Below are positions 62,999-64,000 of a stretch of DNA of 64,000 nt, in pieces; the stretch's first letter is position 1; the number at the start of each line of letters is the position of its first letter. Origin of the DNA: Notospermus geniculatus (Eukaryota > Nemertea > Pilidiophora > Heteronemertea > Lineidae); the NCBI GenBank assembly GCA_002633025.1, contig NMRB01000017.1, positions 656,843 to 720,842 on the forward strand, given 5' to 3'. A program made the translations under genes and the position numbers. The notes beneath the pieces are model-generated. The model was given only the letters and a program-made list of their open reading frames with translations, did no database searches and had not been told where the DNA came from.

Positions 62999-64000
62999 GA
63001 ACATTCAATTCCGTAACATTCCATAACAACTGTCATTTGAAAAAGGACTTTCTTCAGCACGGCGAAGGCCAATCAGCAGCGTCTTAAGTTCCAACGCAGT
63101 ATGGCGGACCAATGGAACATCTTGGTTTTGGTCACGCGATCAAACTGCCGTCACGTCCACAGGGACGGGGAAGACGAAAACTAACATTCATATTCTTCGT
63201 TCGGACACGACCAATCAAGGAATCCAATGGAAATTTGCCTATAGACATTTTCATTCATACCAGCATTTGTCAGTTTTCTCGTATAAAACGTTTTCTTCTT
63301 TTTTTGATACGGTTTTCCAAGAAGTTGTAAACGTCCCAGGGTGCGTTGCTGAAAATATCAAAAATTTACGAATCATGATAAGTCAATGTAGTCGTCTGCT
63401 CAGATGCAATGAAAGCGTCTTCTGGTCGATCGATGCAATGCACATCGACGCACAATTTTTCATCTGTAAGTTGCATATGTCAGAGTAGTTCTGTTTTATC
63501 CTAAGGCAAGGCTTGTAGGCCTACGAGTCAAAATGATACTGTAACACAATCTAGAGTAGAGCATAATTTGTAGCCAAGTATGACGTTGTGAAAAGCAACC
63601 GAGGAGATAAAGGCTTATTCCATTCTCTAGCTCTGGGGTATCCCATCATTCAGTGGCGGAGACGTCACATTCTGATAAACCAATCATGACGTCTGTAAGG
63701 ATCACGTGACATCTGATCCCGGTCTCCTCCAGTGGATGGAAGTGAGGTTCTGGTAAATACATTTGTATAATTCCGGTAGGACCAGGTGCAGCGCCCGATG
63801 ATCATCTTGCTGCATGGTCTCTGGCATTTGTTGAACGGCGTCCACCGTTGGTGACGTTAGCGAGCTGGCAGATGAATGCAGAAACTAAGCTAACTTGAGT
63901 GAGAGGGCAAATGCCTTGTTGTCCTAAACCGTTTGCTGCGCCATCGGTGATGGCATGCTCAGAGCTAGAAAATGCCTGAAATTTGCCCCGTACTGTCCAC

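Larger units (their letters stand above)
61638..64000. repeat. Segmental tandem duplication, copy 2 (runs off the window)
   Basis: Counterpart of 57099-59461; differs by scattered substitutions and short indels, including a local hairpin CCACTTCGTAGATACGAAGTGG at 62302-62325 absent from copy 1. Confidence 0.93.

Overview
This window is eukaryotic nuclear DNA. It has spliced genes with canonical GT/AG introns, mostly 80-1,500 bp, and dense small foldback DNA transposons. The gene set (PRMT3, DDX10 and CEP126 orthologues, a TNF-receptor family member, a Ly6-type protein) and the very frequent TAGGCCTA and TACATGTA palindromes suggest a marine invertebrate deuterostome. An echinoderm is my best guess, but hemichordate or amphioxus cannot be excluded from this window alone.

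Left part (1-26 kb): three conserved housekeeping or centrosomal genes and one unknown. PRMT3 (+, 30-3145) is complete in ten exons or nearly so. It converges on a 581-residue, repeat-containing, probably disordered protein of unknown function (-, 3474-5219). After a transposon-rich interval with nested insertions (5.9-8.0 kb) comes DDX10 (-, 8131-14496, 14 exons, N-terminal exon not found). It lies head to head with CEP126 (+, 16083-24326, first exon not found). The shared upstream region carries NRF1-like and YY1/ETS-like motifs typical of bidirectional promoters.

Middle part (26-36 kb): a sequence gap flanked on both sides by near-identical copies of about 0.75 kb, then a single-exon secreted Ly6/three-finger protein (-, 29589-29954), then a four-exon type I membrane protein (+, 32985-35147). 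The ectodomain of the latter has the six-cysteine spacing of BCMA/TACI, the BAFF/APRIL receptors. Its last codons and stop lie in the terminal repeat of a small transposon.

Right part (36-64 kb): gene-poor, dominated by foldback elements, with at least four small genes for secreted or surface peptides. These are a Cys-containing, dibasic-site precursor (-, 37023-40127), a 66-residue mini-mucin (-, 45838-46917), and two tandem copies (+, 57176-58468 and 61710-62998) of an 83-residue protein. The last three look like CD52-style micro-glycopeptides: signal peptide, short Thr/Pro-rich stretch, C-terminal hydrophobic anchor. All four genes have one phase-1 intron right after the signal peptide. 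RFX/X-box-like sites near these genes raise the possibility of expression in ciliated or sperm cells.

No CRISPR array, operon, rRNA or tRNA gene was recognised. The most interesting parts are the BCMA-like receptor and the micro-glycopeptide cluster.
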